Shown here in pieces: positions 1 through 6,642 of a stretch of DNA of 7,807 bases. Each line of letters starts with the position of its first letter. Positions within the stretch are counted from its first letter, which is position 1. A program made the translations under genes and the position numbers. The stretch is taken from contig CAYYGL010000215.1 in NCBI GenBank assembly GCA_964471235.1, forward strand, positions 1 to 7,807, written 5' to 3'. This DNA comes from CAYYGL01 sp964471235 (GTDB lineage: Bacteria > Calditrichota > Calditrichia > RBG-13-44-9 > J075). The notes under the pieces were generated by a model. The model worked only from the letters and a program-made list of their open reading frames with translations, ran no database searches and was not told the origin of the DNA.

Positions 1-817
1 CTGGCGTTTCGAGGTATTTGGGTAGAGCGCGTGTACGGGGATCGGTCATGAGCCATCGGAAGCCTTCGATGCCGATTTCTCCTTCGCCAAGAGGGCGGTG
101 ACGATCGACTCGGGAGCCGAGCCCTTTCATCGAGTCGTTAAGGTGCATAGCGTAGAGATTTTTGAGGCCGATAATGCGATCGAATTCCTCAAAGGTAGCA
201 TTGCAGGCCTCTGGTGTGCGTAGGTCGTAGCCAGCCGCGAAGATATGGCAGGTGTCGATGCAAACGCCCACCTGTGCTTCTATACCGGAGTGGGCGATCA
301 TATCCCGCAACTGTTCAAATGTATAGCCCAGGTTGGTGCCCTGCCCGGCAGTGGTCTCCAGCAGAATCATCACGGAAGGATCGCCAGCCATCTCCCAGCA
401 CTGTTGCAAACTCTTTCCCACCTGCTTAACGCCGATATCTTCCCCGGAACCGAGATGAGACCCGGGATGCGTCAAAACGTAGGGAATCTTCAGGGTAACC
501 CCCCGGCGGAGTTCGTCGGCAAAGGCTTCAATTGATTTTTTCAGAGTGTCTTCTTTGGGGCTGGCTAAATTAATCAGGTAAGAATCGTGGATGATAACCG
601 GGCGAATACCGGTTTCTTCGATTTTGGTGAAGTATTGCGCCAGTTCTTCATCGGTATAATATTTTCCCAGCCATTGGCGCTGGTTTTTGGAGAATATCTG
701 CACCACATCCGCCCCGATTTCTTCTCCATGCACAATGGCATTGAATACCCCGCCGGCAATGGACGTATGAGCGCCCAGCGGCGGTCGAGCGGGAGAAATT
801 TGCGTCGCTGCTGCCAT
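1..817 (-). CDS. nfo: Endonuclease IV (apurinic/apyrimidinic endonuclease), 3' end cut off by the window edge
   Basis: This enzyme cleaves DNA 5' to abasic sites and removes 3'-blocking groups in base excision repair in the cytoplasm. Translating the minus strand from the ATG at 817 gives 272 residues with no stop before the edge; E. coli Nfo has 285, so only the tail is missing. All nine expected metal ligands of the trinuclear zinc site are visible: H77 (in HDSYLINLASP), H117 (in THPGSHLGSG), E154 (in LETTAGQGTNLG), D188 and H191 (in CIDTCHIFAAGYD), H225 (in AMHLNDS), D238 and H240 (in RVDRHRPLGEG) and E270 (in YLETP, at the edge). The start is set by an AGGAGG seven bases upstream; another ATG at 821 is in a different frame. 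The gene lies 111 bases downstream of the desaturase on the same strand with no terminator between them, so co-transcription is possible. The family call is very secure. Confidence 0.97.
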   Translation of the reverse strand, partial: MAAATQISPARPPLGAHTSIAGGVFNAIVHGEEIGADVVQIFSKNQRQWLGKYYTDEELAQYFTKIEETGIRPVIIHDSYLINLASPKEDTLKKSIEAFADELRRGVTLKIPYVLTHPGSHLGSGEDIGVKQVGKSLQQCWEMAGDPSVMILLETTAGQGTNLGYTFEQLRDMIAHSGIEAQVGVCIDTCHIFAAGYDLRTPEACNATFEEFDRIIGLKNLYAMHLNDSMKGLGSRVDRHRPLGEGEIGIEGFRWLMTDPRTRALPKYLETP

Positions 818-822
818 TCATT

Positions 823-830
823 ACCCTCCT
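823..830 (-). promoter_or_regulatory. Ribosome binding site of nfo
   Basis: On the minus strand this reads AGGAGGGT. The AGGAGG core (825-830) is seven bases from the ATG at 817. The ATG at 821 is only three bases from the core and leads into a short unrelated frame, so the spacing supports 817 as the start. Confidence 0.8.
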
Positions 831-928
831 TGCCTGATGATTCCGGTTGTTCAAAGAGACAATTTAGAATGCGGCGGGAAAAATTGACAGGAATTTTTCA
901 TATTTTCCGGGCGCAATTAGCCAATTCT

Positions 929-1774
929 TTACGATTGCACTTTTGATTGGTTCTTACGCACCTTGATGAACGGGTAAACCAGCCGCAGGAACAGATTGTC
1001 CGGGAATTCATCAATATCATCAAAGCCTAATTTCTCCGGATTCTTAGGCGCCTCCGGTGCCATGGGCATATAGGCAGTACCGAATATCCAATCCCAGAGG
1101 CTGAACACCACCCCGAAATTTTTACCGTGATCGCCGCGCAGGATGATGTCGTGGTGCCAGACGTGCATCCGGGGTGAATTAATGATATAACGAAAAGGTC
1201 CCCAGGAAATATTGAGATTGGAATGATTCAAATGGCCTACCAGGGTGGAGATGATGGCGATCCACAGGATGACATCGCCTCGTACCCCCAGCACTACCAG
1301 CGGAAAGTAACTCAGGCTTTTGTAAACCACAATTTCCATCCAGTGGAAGCGCATGTTGCCAATCCAATCCAACTCCCGGATGCTATGATGAAGTTTATGA
1401 AATTCCCACAGCCAGGGAATTCGGTGCAACAAGTTATGAATACACCATTCCAGAAAATCCTTGAGCAGGAAAAACACAATGAATTGCATCCAGACCGGGT
1501 ATTCGCTCATTAGGTGGATGGATTCCGGCGGCGGGATGTGGATGCTCTGGAACAGACCGGAAATTTGTTGCATCACCCAACTTCCCAGGGAGGCTACCAG
1601 GATGCCGGCATAATGCCCGTTAAAAATCAGGAAGAACAGATCCTGCCCGATTTCTTTCCGCAGGGCTTTTTGCTCCTTTCGCCAGGGAAATAGTCTTTCC
1701 AGCAGCCATACAAAAAGAGAGACCGCCAATAACCAGAAAAAATACCCTCTTGTATCCCAAATCACTTGTAGCAT
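929..1774 (-). CDS. Sterol desaturase / fatty acid hydroxylase superfamily integral membrane protein
   Basis: This is a predicted membrane-bound di-iron oxygenase of 281 residues. The family hydroxylates or desaturates sterols, carotenoids, fatty acids or ether lipids, and the substrate cannot be read from sequence. The histidine clusters expected for the di-iron centre are all present: HNLLH (113-117), HKLHH (126-130), HLNH (181-184) and HVWHH (204-208). An RFHWME stretch (142-147) sits where many members have R-x-H-P-x-E. Hydrophobic segments near residues 11-29, 44-70, 94-112 and 155-179 fit a four-helix membrane topology, with the histidines on the cytoplasmic side by family analogy. The C-terminal tail is polar, ending KVRKNQSKVQS. 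The start at 1774 has AAGGAGA (1778-1784) just upstream, slightly close to the ATG. The gene diverges from the secreted-protein gene at 2098 and precedes nfo on the same strand, with no evident functional tie to either. Confidence 0.93.
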   Translation of the reverse strand: MLQVIWDTRGYFFWLLAVSLFVWLLERLFPWRKEQKALRKEIGQDLFFLIFNGHYAGILVASLGSWVMQQISGLFQSIHIPPPESIHLMSEYPVWMQFIVFFLLKDFLEWCIHNLLHRIPWLWEFHKLHHSIRELDWIGNMRFHWMEIVVYKSLSYFPLVVLGVRGDVILWIAIISTLVGHLNHSNLNISWGPFRYIINSPRMHVWHHDIILRGDHGKNFGVVFSLWDWIFGTAYMPMAPEAPKNPEKLGFDDIDEFPDNLFLRLVYPFIKVRKNQSKVQS

Positions 1775-1807
1775 AAATCTCCTTTTCTAATATTACGTGT
1801 TGAATCT

Positions 1808-1835
1808 ATCCTATTGATCCGATTTTGTCATTCAA
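1808..1835 (-). promoter_or_regulatory. Candidate promoter for the desaturase gene
   Basis: On the minus strand, TTGAAT (1830-1835) is followed after 16 bases by TAGGAT (1808-1813), matching the sigma-70 consensus at four of six positions in each box. Transcription would start near position 1800 and leave a leader of about 25 bases with the AAGGAGA ribosome site. This is pattern matching only, and the match is modest. Confidence 0.3.
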
Positions 1836-2083
1836 CTCATTATGGTAACCGGGAGTTTTTAACTCGTTACGTTAATTTCTCATAAACTTAAAGATAATCA
1901 TTTTCGCAAATAATGAGTGTAAGCTTAAACACAGAATTATGTTCCGAGGAGAAAATGTGCATCCACAGAATGCATTCATCGTCCGGCAGCTTCCGTTTTT
2001 GAATATTGATAAAGAATGATAAAAGTCACAATTTATTTTGCAAAATTATGATATTTTAAACAAATTATAACTTTACTCGTTCG

Positions 2084-2090
2084 AAGGAGG
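2084..2090 (+). promoter_or_regulatory. Strong ribosome binding site of the secreted-protein gene
   Basis: AAGGAGG ends seven bases before the ATG at 2098. It fixes the start and puts the signal peptide at the very N-terminus. Confidence 0.85.
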
Positions 2091-2097
2091 AATTACA

Positions 2098-3204
2098 ATG
2101 CAACAATCTTTTACAAAAATTCTAATGGGGGTTCTGTTAATTGGGATATGGATGGTTCTCCCCGGATATGGCCAAATTGCGATTGATATTTCCGAGTATC
2201 CCCATTCATTTGGCACCGTGTTTCATTTTTATGATGTGGCGGACACAAACGGTATCAGCGTCAATGTGGGTTCTCCCGGTGGTCCTCAGACCTGGACATT
2301 TGATATCAACATGTATCCCAATGGGGTCAATCAGGATTTTGAAGTGGTGGACCCCGCAACGACGCCTTTCAGTAATGATTTCCCCACATCCGATCACGCC
2401 TGGTTTAACGCCGATACAGCGCTTTCTGAAAATAGCTATATTTTCTTCGATCTCACCAACACGGAATTGCATTTGTTAGGCGTTGCTTCTTCATCGGCAT
2501 TGGGGGATACCGCCACGGTGTTTGACACTCCATCCACCGTTGCCCAATTTCCGATCCAATTCGGCAATAGTTTTCCGGATACTTTTACCCTTTTTTTTTC
2601 TATTGATTCTTTAGGGTTCACGTTGCAGGTCGATGTCACCACCATTACGCAAACCACAATCGACGCCTGGGGAACCATCGTCGTTCCCCTTGGAACATTT
2701 GATTGTTTACGTGGACAGCAATTATCCACCCAGATAACGGTGGTATCCCTGTTCGGAGTGCCCATCATTACGGATACCACAACGAGCATCACCTATTCCT
2801 GGTTGGGTGAGAACCATGGAATCCTGGCACAGGTTACCAGTATGGATAATGAAATTGACCCGAATTTCACACAGGCTGCCGATGTGATGTTTCAAACGTC
2901 TGGTCCTACCGGAATTTCCGACAACGATATTCCGGTTGCCGGAGATTTTGAATTGATTGGGAATTATCCAAACCCATTTAATCCAACGACGACGATTTCC
3001 TTTAACCTCCCTCAAAATGAGGTGGTAACATTGGATGTATTCAATATTACCGGCCAAAAGGTTGCCACTCTGGTCAATGGAAGAATGGCTGCCGGTCGTC
3101 ATGATGTGCTGTTTGACGCCAGTGACTTGCCCTCCGGCATCTATTTTTATCGGTTAAGTGCCGGAAGCTTCCAGGATATGAAACGGATGGTGTTAATCAA
3201 ATAA
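2098..3204 (+). CDS. Secreted protein of unknown function with a C-terminal T9SS type A-like sorting domain
   Basis: The product has 368 residues. Residues 1-25 form a signal peptide: polar MQQSFTK, a hydrophobic core (about 8-22), and probable cleavage after GYG before Q26. Residues 26 to about 275 are rich in T, S, D, F and V with alternating hydrophobics, suggesting an all-beta exported domain, and I recognise no enzyme motif. The segment WGTIVVPLGTFDCLRGQ (191-207) resembles a G-T-P-x-G-T-x-x-x-L-R pattern I recall from other hypothetical FCB secreted proteins; it holds the only cysteine, C203. Residues about 283-368 are the sorting domain: NYPNPFNPTT (289-298), LDVFNITGQKVATL (312-325), AAGRHDV (331-337), GIYFYRL (347-353) and the terminal KRMVLIK. 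In T9SS cargo this tail directs outer-membrane passage and is removed or anchored; in some FCB lineages similar tails occur where T9SS is unproven. The gene appears monocistronic, closed by the terminator at 3225-3262. Confidence 0.9.
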   Translation: MQQSFTKILMGVLLIGIWMVLPGYGQIAIDISEYPHSFGTVFHFYDVADTNGISVNVGSPGGPQTWTFDINMYPNGVNQDFEVVDPATTPFSNDFPTSDHAWFNADTALSENSYIFFDLTNTELHLLGVASSSALGDTATVFDTPSTVAQFPIQFGNSFPDTFTLFFSIDSLGFTLQVDVTTITQTTIDAWGTIVVPLGTFDCLRGQQLSTQITVVSLFGVPIITDTTTSITYSWLGENHGILAQVTSMDNEIDPNFTQAADVMFQTSGPTGISDNDIPVAGDFELIGNYPNPFNPTTTISFNLPQNEVVTLDVFNITGQKVATLVNGRMAAGRHDVLFDASDLPSGIYFYRLSAGSFQDMKRMVLIK

Positions 3205-3224
3205 TCTTTTGTGCGATTGCTTTT

Positions 3225-3262
3225 AAAACCCCGGAAGAAGAAGTTCTCTCCGGGGTTTTTTT
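3225..3262 (+). terminator. Intrinsic terminator of the secreted-protein gene
   Basis: An 11-base-pair perfect stem pairs AAAACCCCGGA (3225-3235) with TCCGGGGTTTT (3249-3259). The loop is 13 bases, and a run of seven T (3256-3262) partly overlaps the stem. It begins 21 bases after the TAA stop at 3202-3204, and the GC-rich core with a T tail is a textbook intrinsic terminator. The complementary run of A before the stem could give weak termination on the other strand, but no minus-strand gene is there. Confidence 0.88.
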
Positions 3263-3351
3263 ATGATTCGCCGCTGCTGTCGGAACCCCTGGAAATCAAA
3301 ACGGGTGAGAACGGGAAGGGCTAAGAAGAGAGCGGCAATACCAAATTTTCG

Positions 3352-3380
3352 TTGCTTCCCCCGTTTAATTCATGTAACAT
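3352..3380 (+). promoter_or_regulatory. Candidate promoter for the exonuclease-helicase gene
   Basis: TTGCTT (3352-3357) is followed after 17 bases by TAACAT (3375-3380), with TG immediately before the second box. The same arrangement (TTGCTT, 17 bases, TG then TAACTT) occurs upstream of the sigma-54 activator at 6587-6615. Each box is only a partial match to the sigma-70 consensus, but the shared layout before two adjacent genes supports it. The leader would be about 70 bases. Confidence 0.35.
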
Positions 3381-3456
3381 TTTAGCAAAACGAAATGTGG
3401 CAGAGACCAATTTGGGATGACGAATCATTTAACCGTTTCCTGGTATTCGGAAGAAA

Positions 3457-6402
3457 ATGAAAGAAACCCTTTTAAAACCGGAAATTTTTGAAGCGCTGCA
3501 CCTGACGGATTTCATTGCCCTGGATATTGAGACGACCGGGCTTGATTATCTGAAAAATGACATTATCGAGTTTGCCGCGGTTCATTTTCATCACGGGGAA
3601 AAAGTCGCGGAACTAAACTTTTTCATCAATCCCGGGCGACCGATACCGGAGCCGATCACCCGGCTGACCGGTATCCGGGATGAGGATGTGCGGGAGGCTG
3701 CTTCATTCTCCGAGGTGCTGCCCAAAATCCGGGAGTTCGTTAAGGAATACCCGTTGGTTGCCCATAATGTGGATTTTGACCTCCCGTTTCTGGAATACCA
3801 TGCTCGAAAAGTAAAGGGAAACTTTAAACAGTGGCATGAACGGGAAAAAGTGTATCACTATTTCCCCAATCCCCGCCTGGACACGGTTATTCTTGCCCGG
3901 ATGTATCTGCCGTTTCTGCACTCTTTCGGTTTGTCCTCCCTGGTTCAATATTTTCAATATTCCTTCGAGCCTACTCATCGGGCGCTGCCGGATGCCGAAG
4001 CTGCCGGTTTGTTGTTCATTGATTTGCTGAAAATCGCTTTAAGAACCAAATTTGCCGATGTGCAGAAAATCCTGCGGATTCTGGAGCCAACCGACGACCC
4101 GATTAAGACCTTTTTTGAAAATTTACTACTGCTGCTCTCCGCAGGGCGGGTGCAACTTCCGGAAGGCATCACCCGGGAGGAATTTACCCTGACCAGCAGC
4201 CATTATAACATCATCGGCCAGGGCGATACACCCCGCCTGCCGAGAATTGAGGTAAACCCGATTGATGAGGATGAGACAGCCGCTTTTTTTGAGGAAGGGG
4301 GAGAACTCTCCCGGGAATTCAGCCTGTATGAAGTGCGGCAACAGCAGGTGGAGATGGCACGCGCCATTGCCCGGGCATTTAACCACAGCCAATACCTGGT
4401 GGTAGAAGCGGGTACCGGCACCGGAAAATCGCTGGCATACCTGGTGCCGGCAATCAAGTGGGCAGCGAAAAATTACGGACCCTCGGGGCGGGTGATTATC
4501 AGCACCAATACCAAGAATTTGCAGGAGCAGCTTTTTTTTAAAGACATTCCCGTTCTTCACAGCATCCTAAAAGAAAAATTTAAAGCGGTATTGTTAAAAG
4601 GAAAAGGGAATTACCTGTGCCTGGATAAATGGGTAACGGTCATGAATGACCTGGATTCCCGGGTGAGCGCTAAGGAACGGGTAAAAATGCTCCCCCTCTA
4701 TTTCTGGGTGCAGCATACCAAAACCGGTGATATCGCCGAAAACAACGGTTTCCGGATGGAACGGAATTTCGGTTTATGGAGCAAATTCATTGCGGAAAAC
4801 AATTATTGCCCGGGAAAATCCTGTAAGTATTATGACCGCTGTTTTCTGATGCGGGCGCGGAATAATGCCCGGGATGCTCACCTGGTGCTGGTCAATCATT
4901 CCTTATTGTTCTCCGATCTGGCAACCGATAATGCCGTTCTCTCGGATTATGTGAATGTTGTTTTTGATGAAGCCCATAACATTGAAAAAATTGCCACAGA
5001 GTACCTCGGCGTTGAGATTAGCCTCTGGCAATTCCGGGATTTTTTTACCAAGCTCTATACCAAAGACCGCATTGAAACCGGCATTCTGGTTCAACTAAGA
5101 CGACGAATCCGGAAGGGAAAACTAAAACGCACTCATCTGGATTCGCTGGAGAGGCAAATCGACGGATTAATCACCCTGGTGCAAAATAACTGGCGAAGCA
5201 CGTTGTCGTTTTTTAAAGAAATCACCCGCACGTTTCGGGCACGAACCCCGGGGAATGGAAATCAGAGGTACTCCGCCAAGTATCGCTATACCCGTCAGGA
5301 TAATTTGTTCGAAGAACTCATGACTGAGTATCGGGACTTCCACAAAGGGTTAACTGCTTTGCAAAGCGCCCTGGCAAACCTGGTGGAATATTTTAAGGAA
5401 ATTCCGGATGAAAAATTTGAATACCAGCGTCAGTTATTTCAGGATTTGAATGCCCAGCTTCAACAGTCCGAAGGTTTGGTAAACAACCTGGAATTTCTAA
5501 TCAGTGCGGAATGGGATAACTATGTATACTGGTATGAATTACCCTCCCGGGAGGACAGCGACGACACCCGTCTCTATGCCGCGCCGCTGGATGTTGGCGG
5601 CATCTTAAAAGAAAAATTGTACGACAAGCTACACACAGCGGTTTTTACCTCGGCAACGTTAGCGGTCAACCGCCGGTTTGATTATTTTATCCACCGGGTG
5701 GGATTGAATTTTGTGCCCCCGGAACGATTGGAAAAGTTGCTGTTGGATTCTCCATTTAATTATCAGGAACAAGTGCTCCTTGGGGTTCCCGTCTTTTTGA
5801 ATGAACCCAATCACCCCGAGTACCTTTCTCAGGTAAAAGCGTTGATCGAACAGATGGTTCGGGAAATTCCCCGGGGAACCCTGACGCTGTTTACTTCCTA
5901 CTCCATGCTGAACACTATCTATCAGGCGGTGCGGGATACCTTTACTGCCGAAGGCGTGCTGCTGTTGGGGCAGGGGATAGACGGCAGCCGGCATTCCCTG
6001 ATTAACCGGTTCAAAGAGAATGAAGCCTCCTTTCTGTTTGGCACCGATAGTTTCTGGGAAGGGGTGGATGTTCCCGGTAAAGCCGTGGAGTTGGTGCTGA
6101 TCAACCGGCTTCCTTTTGATGTGCCCTCGGAACCGATTATCCAGGCGCGGGCAGAATTAATCAAAAGCCGGGGAGGAAATCCCTTTATGGAATATACCAT
6201 CCCGGAAGCGGTGCTTCGTCTGCGCCAGGGGTTTGGCAGGTTAATACGCAGCCGCTCTGATTACGGCGCAGTAATTGTCCTGGATACCCGGGTGGTTAAA
6301 AAATTCTACGGACAAATTTTTTTGCACTCCCTGCCGGTGGAACCAACCCTGTTGGCGGACGAACAGGAGTTCTGGAAGACACTGAAACGCTGGTTTCGAT
6401 AA
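3457..6402 (+). CDS. dinG: DnaQ-type 3'-5' exonuclease fused to a DinG/XPD-family Fe-S DNA helicase
   Basis: The 981-residue product probably acts in DNA repair or replication-fork processing. Residues 15-195 are a DEDDh exonuclease: DIET with D23 and E25, HNVDFD with D108, and HRALPDAEAA with H174 and D179. Residues about 285-981 are a superfamily 2 helicase of the DinG/XPD type: Q-motif-like region (285-305), Walker A AGTGTGKS (318-325), four spaced cysteines C388, C451, C456 and C462 for a 4Fe-4S cluster, DEAH (504-507), TSATL (731-735), GTDSFWEGVDVPG (862-874) and QGFGRLIRS (924-932). The basic, helical 520-690 stretch fits the Arch insertion. A stop at 3430-3432 blocks upstream extension, so ATG 3457 is the best start although its ribosome site (GGAAG, three bases away) is poor. 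Fused DinG proteins are known in Bacillota, where the S. aureus member lacks the cluster and acts mainly as a nuclease; here both halves look intact. Helicase direction and substrate are not readable from sequence. Confidence 0.94.
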   Translation: MKETLLKPEIFEALHLTDFIALDIETTGLDYLKNDIIEFAAVHFHHGEKVAELNFFINPGRPIPEPITRLTGIRDEDVREAASFSEVLPKIREFVKEYPLVAHNVDFDLPFLEYHARKVKGNFKQWHEREKVYHYFPNPRLDTVILARMYLPFLHSFGLSSLVQYFQYSFEPTHRALPDAEAAGLLFIDLLKIALRTKFADVQKILRILEPTDDPIKTFFENLLLLLSAGRVQLPEGITREEFTLTSSHYNIIGQGDTPRLPRIEVNPIDEDETAAFFEEGGELSREFSLYEVRQQQVEMARAIARAFNHSQYLVVEAGTGTGKSLAYLVPAIKWAAKNYGPSGRVIISTNTKNLQEQLFFKDIPVLHSILKEKFKAVLLKGKGNYLCLDKWVTVMNDLDSRVSAKERVKMLPLYFWVQHTKTGDIAENNGFRMERNFGLWSKFIAENNYCPGKSCKYYDRCFLMRARNNARDAHLVLVNHSLLFSDLATDNAVLSDYVNVVFDEAHNIEKIATEYLGVEISLWQFRDFFTKLYTKDRIETGILVQLRRRIRKGKLKRTHLDSLERQIDGLITLVQNNWRSTLSFFKEITRTFRARTPGNGNQRYSAKYRYTRQDNLFEELMTEYRDFHKGLTALQSALANLVEYFKEIPDEKFEYQRQLFQDLNAQLQQSEGLVNNLEFLISAEWDNYVYWYELPSREDSDDTRLYAAPLDVGGILKEKLYDKLHTAVFTSATLAVNRRFDYFIHRVGLNFVPPERLEKLLLDSPFNYQEQVLLGVPVFLNEPNHPEYLSQVKALIEQMVREIPRGTLTLFTSYSMLNTIYQAVRDTFTAEGVLLLGQGIDGSRHSLINRFKENEASFLFGTDSFWEGVDVPGKAVELVLINRLPFDVPSEPIIQARAELIKSRGGNPFMEYTIPEAVLRLRQGFGRLIRSRSDYGAVIVLDTRVVKKFYGQIFLHSLPVEPTLLADEQEFWKTLKRWFR

Positions 6403-6450
6403 GTGCGGATCGCAAAAGGGAAAAATTGCATCGCCGGAGAGAGGGATATA

Positions 6451-6466
6451 TGGCGGGAATCGGGCA
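6451..6466 (+). promoter_or_regulatory. Weak sigma-54 (-24/-12)-like element
   Basis: TGGCGGGAATCGGGCA has GG (6452-6453) and GC (6464-6465) exactly ten bases apart, with a perfect TGGC start as in TGGCAC-N5-TTGC. The -12 half lacks the TT before GC. It lies about 180 bases upstream of the sigma-54 activator gene, so self-activation is conceivable, but such matches arise easily by chance. Confidence 0.18.
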
Positions 6467-6586
6467 TTTTTCGGTATACTGCTCCAGCCGGAGTCATGTT
6501 TCCTTCCCGGGCGGATTGAAAATAACATAACGATAATTGCTTATTTTAAAAAGAGTTAAAGTTTACCAGCCAGAAGCCAAATATAC

Positions 6587-6617
6587 TTGCTTTTGCCAAT
6601 GTAGCGGTGTAACTTTG
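6587..6617 (+). promoter_or_regulatory. Candidate Bacteroidota-type promoter for the sigma-54 activator gene
   Basis: TTG (6587-6589) is followed after 20 bases by TAACTTTG (6610-6617), an exact match to the -7 consensus TAnnTTTG described for Bacteroidota, with the spacing reported for that group (TTG, 17-23 bases, TAnnTTTG). Read as a sigma-70 promoter it is TTGCTT, 17 bases, TAACTT. It would give a very short leader ending in the ribosome site at 6631-6636. Confidence 0.45.
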
Positions 6618-6630
6618 AAATTGTTTAGGC

Positions 6631-6636
6631 GAGGAG
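6631..6636 (+). promoter_or_regulatory. Ribosome binding site that sets the TTG start of the sigma-54 activator
   Basis: GAGGAG lies six bases before the TTG at 6643. The frame is closed upstream by TGA at 6616-6618 with no ATG or GTG between, and the conserved AAA+ core begins within about 15 residues. TTG is therefore the only start that keeps the whole domain and has a ribosome site. Confidence 0.8.
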
Positions 6637-6642
6637 AAGACA

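Larger units (their letters stand above)
1775..2097. other. Divergent intergenic region, 323 bases, AT-rich, no gene
   Basis: This region separates the desaturase (minus) from the secreted-protein gene (plus), so it should hold both promoters. Visible elements are: a perfect 9-base inverted repeat, ACTCATTAT (1835-1843) and ATAATGAGT (1910-1918), 66 bases apart; a small dyad TTAAC-N7-GTTAA (1859-1875) between those arms; a direct repeat of TGATAAA at 2007-2013 and 2017-2023, one helical turn apart; and a -10-like TATAAC (2066-2071) overlapping TAACTTTA (2068-2075), which is one base off the Bacteroidota -7 consensus TAnnTTTG. No good -35 or -33 box sits at the right distance from that last element. 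I saw no tRNA, riboswitch or convincing small gene. Confidence 0.6.

Noticed and set aside
245..535. Plus-strand open frames within the first 950 bases
   Set aside because: The complementary strand encodes endonuclease IV with all metal ligands; these frames are its antisense shadows.
884..889. Perfect TTGACA on the plus strand between nfo and the desaturase gene
   Set aside because: No -10 box lies 16-18 bases downstream, and it would drive antisense transcription into the desaturase gene.
1223..1513. Plus-strand open frame of 96 codons opposite the desaturase
   Set aside because: It lies wholly antisense to a gene with conserved histidine motifs and has no ribosome site or recognisable protein features, so it is a shadow frame.
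1955..2002. A 15-codon ORF (MCIHRMHSSSGSFRF) with GAGGAG three bases upstream, in the divergent intergenic region
   Set aside because: It is very short, its ribosome-site spacing is too tight, it has no membrane or leader-peptide pattern, and it is followed by more AT-rich promoter-like DNA. Nothing supports translation.
4126..4560. Minus-strand open frame of 144 codons opposite the helicase Walker A region
   Set aside because: It lies entirely antisense to a conserved catalytic segment and its translation shows no domain-like pattern.
6432..6455. CGCC / GGCG inverted repeat after the exonuclease-helicase gene, considered as its terminator
   Set aside because: The stem is only four pairs with a 16-base loop and no directly adjoining T run. 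TGCG-GAT-CGCA at 6404-6414 is also too short. No clear terminator is visible after this gene.
6480..6496. CTCC-AGCC-GGAG hairpin in the gap before the sigma-54 activator
   Set aside because: It is a short four-pair stem without a T tail and is probably chance. It overlaps nothing recognisable as an operator.
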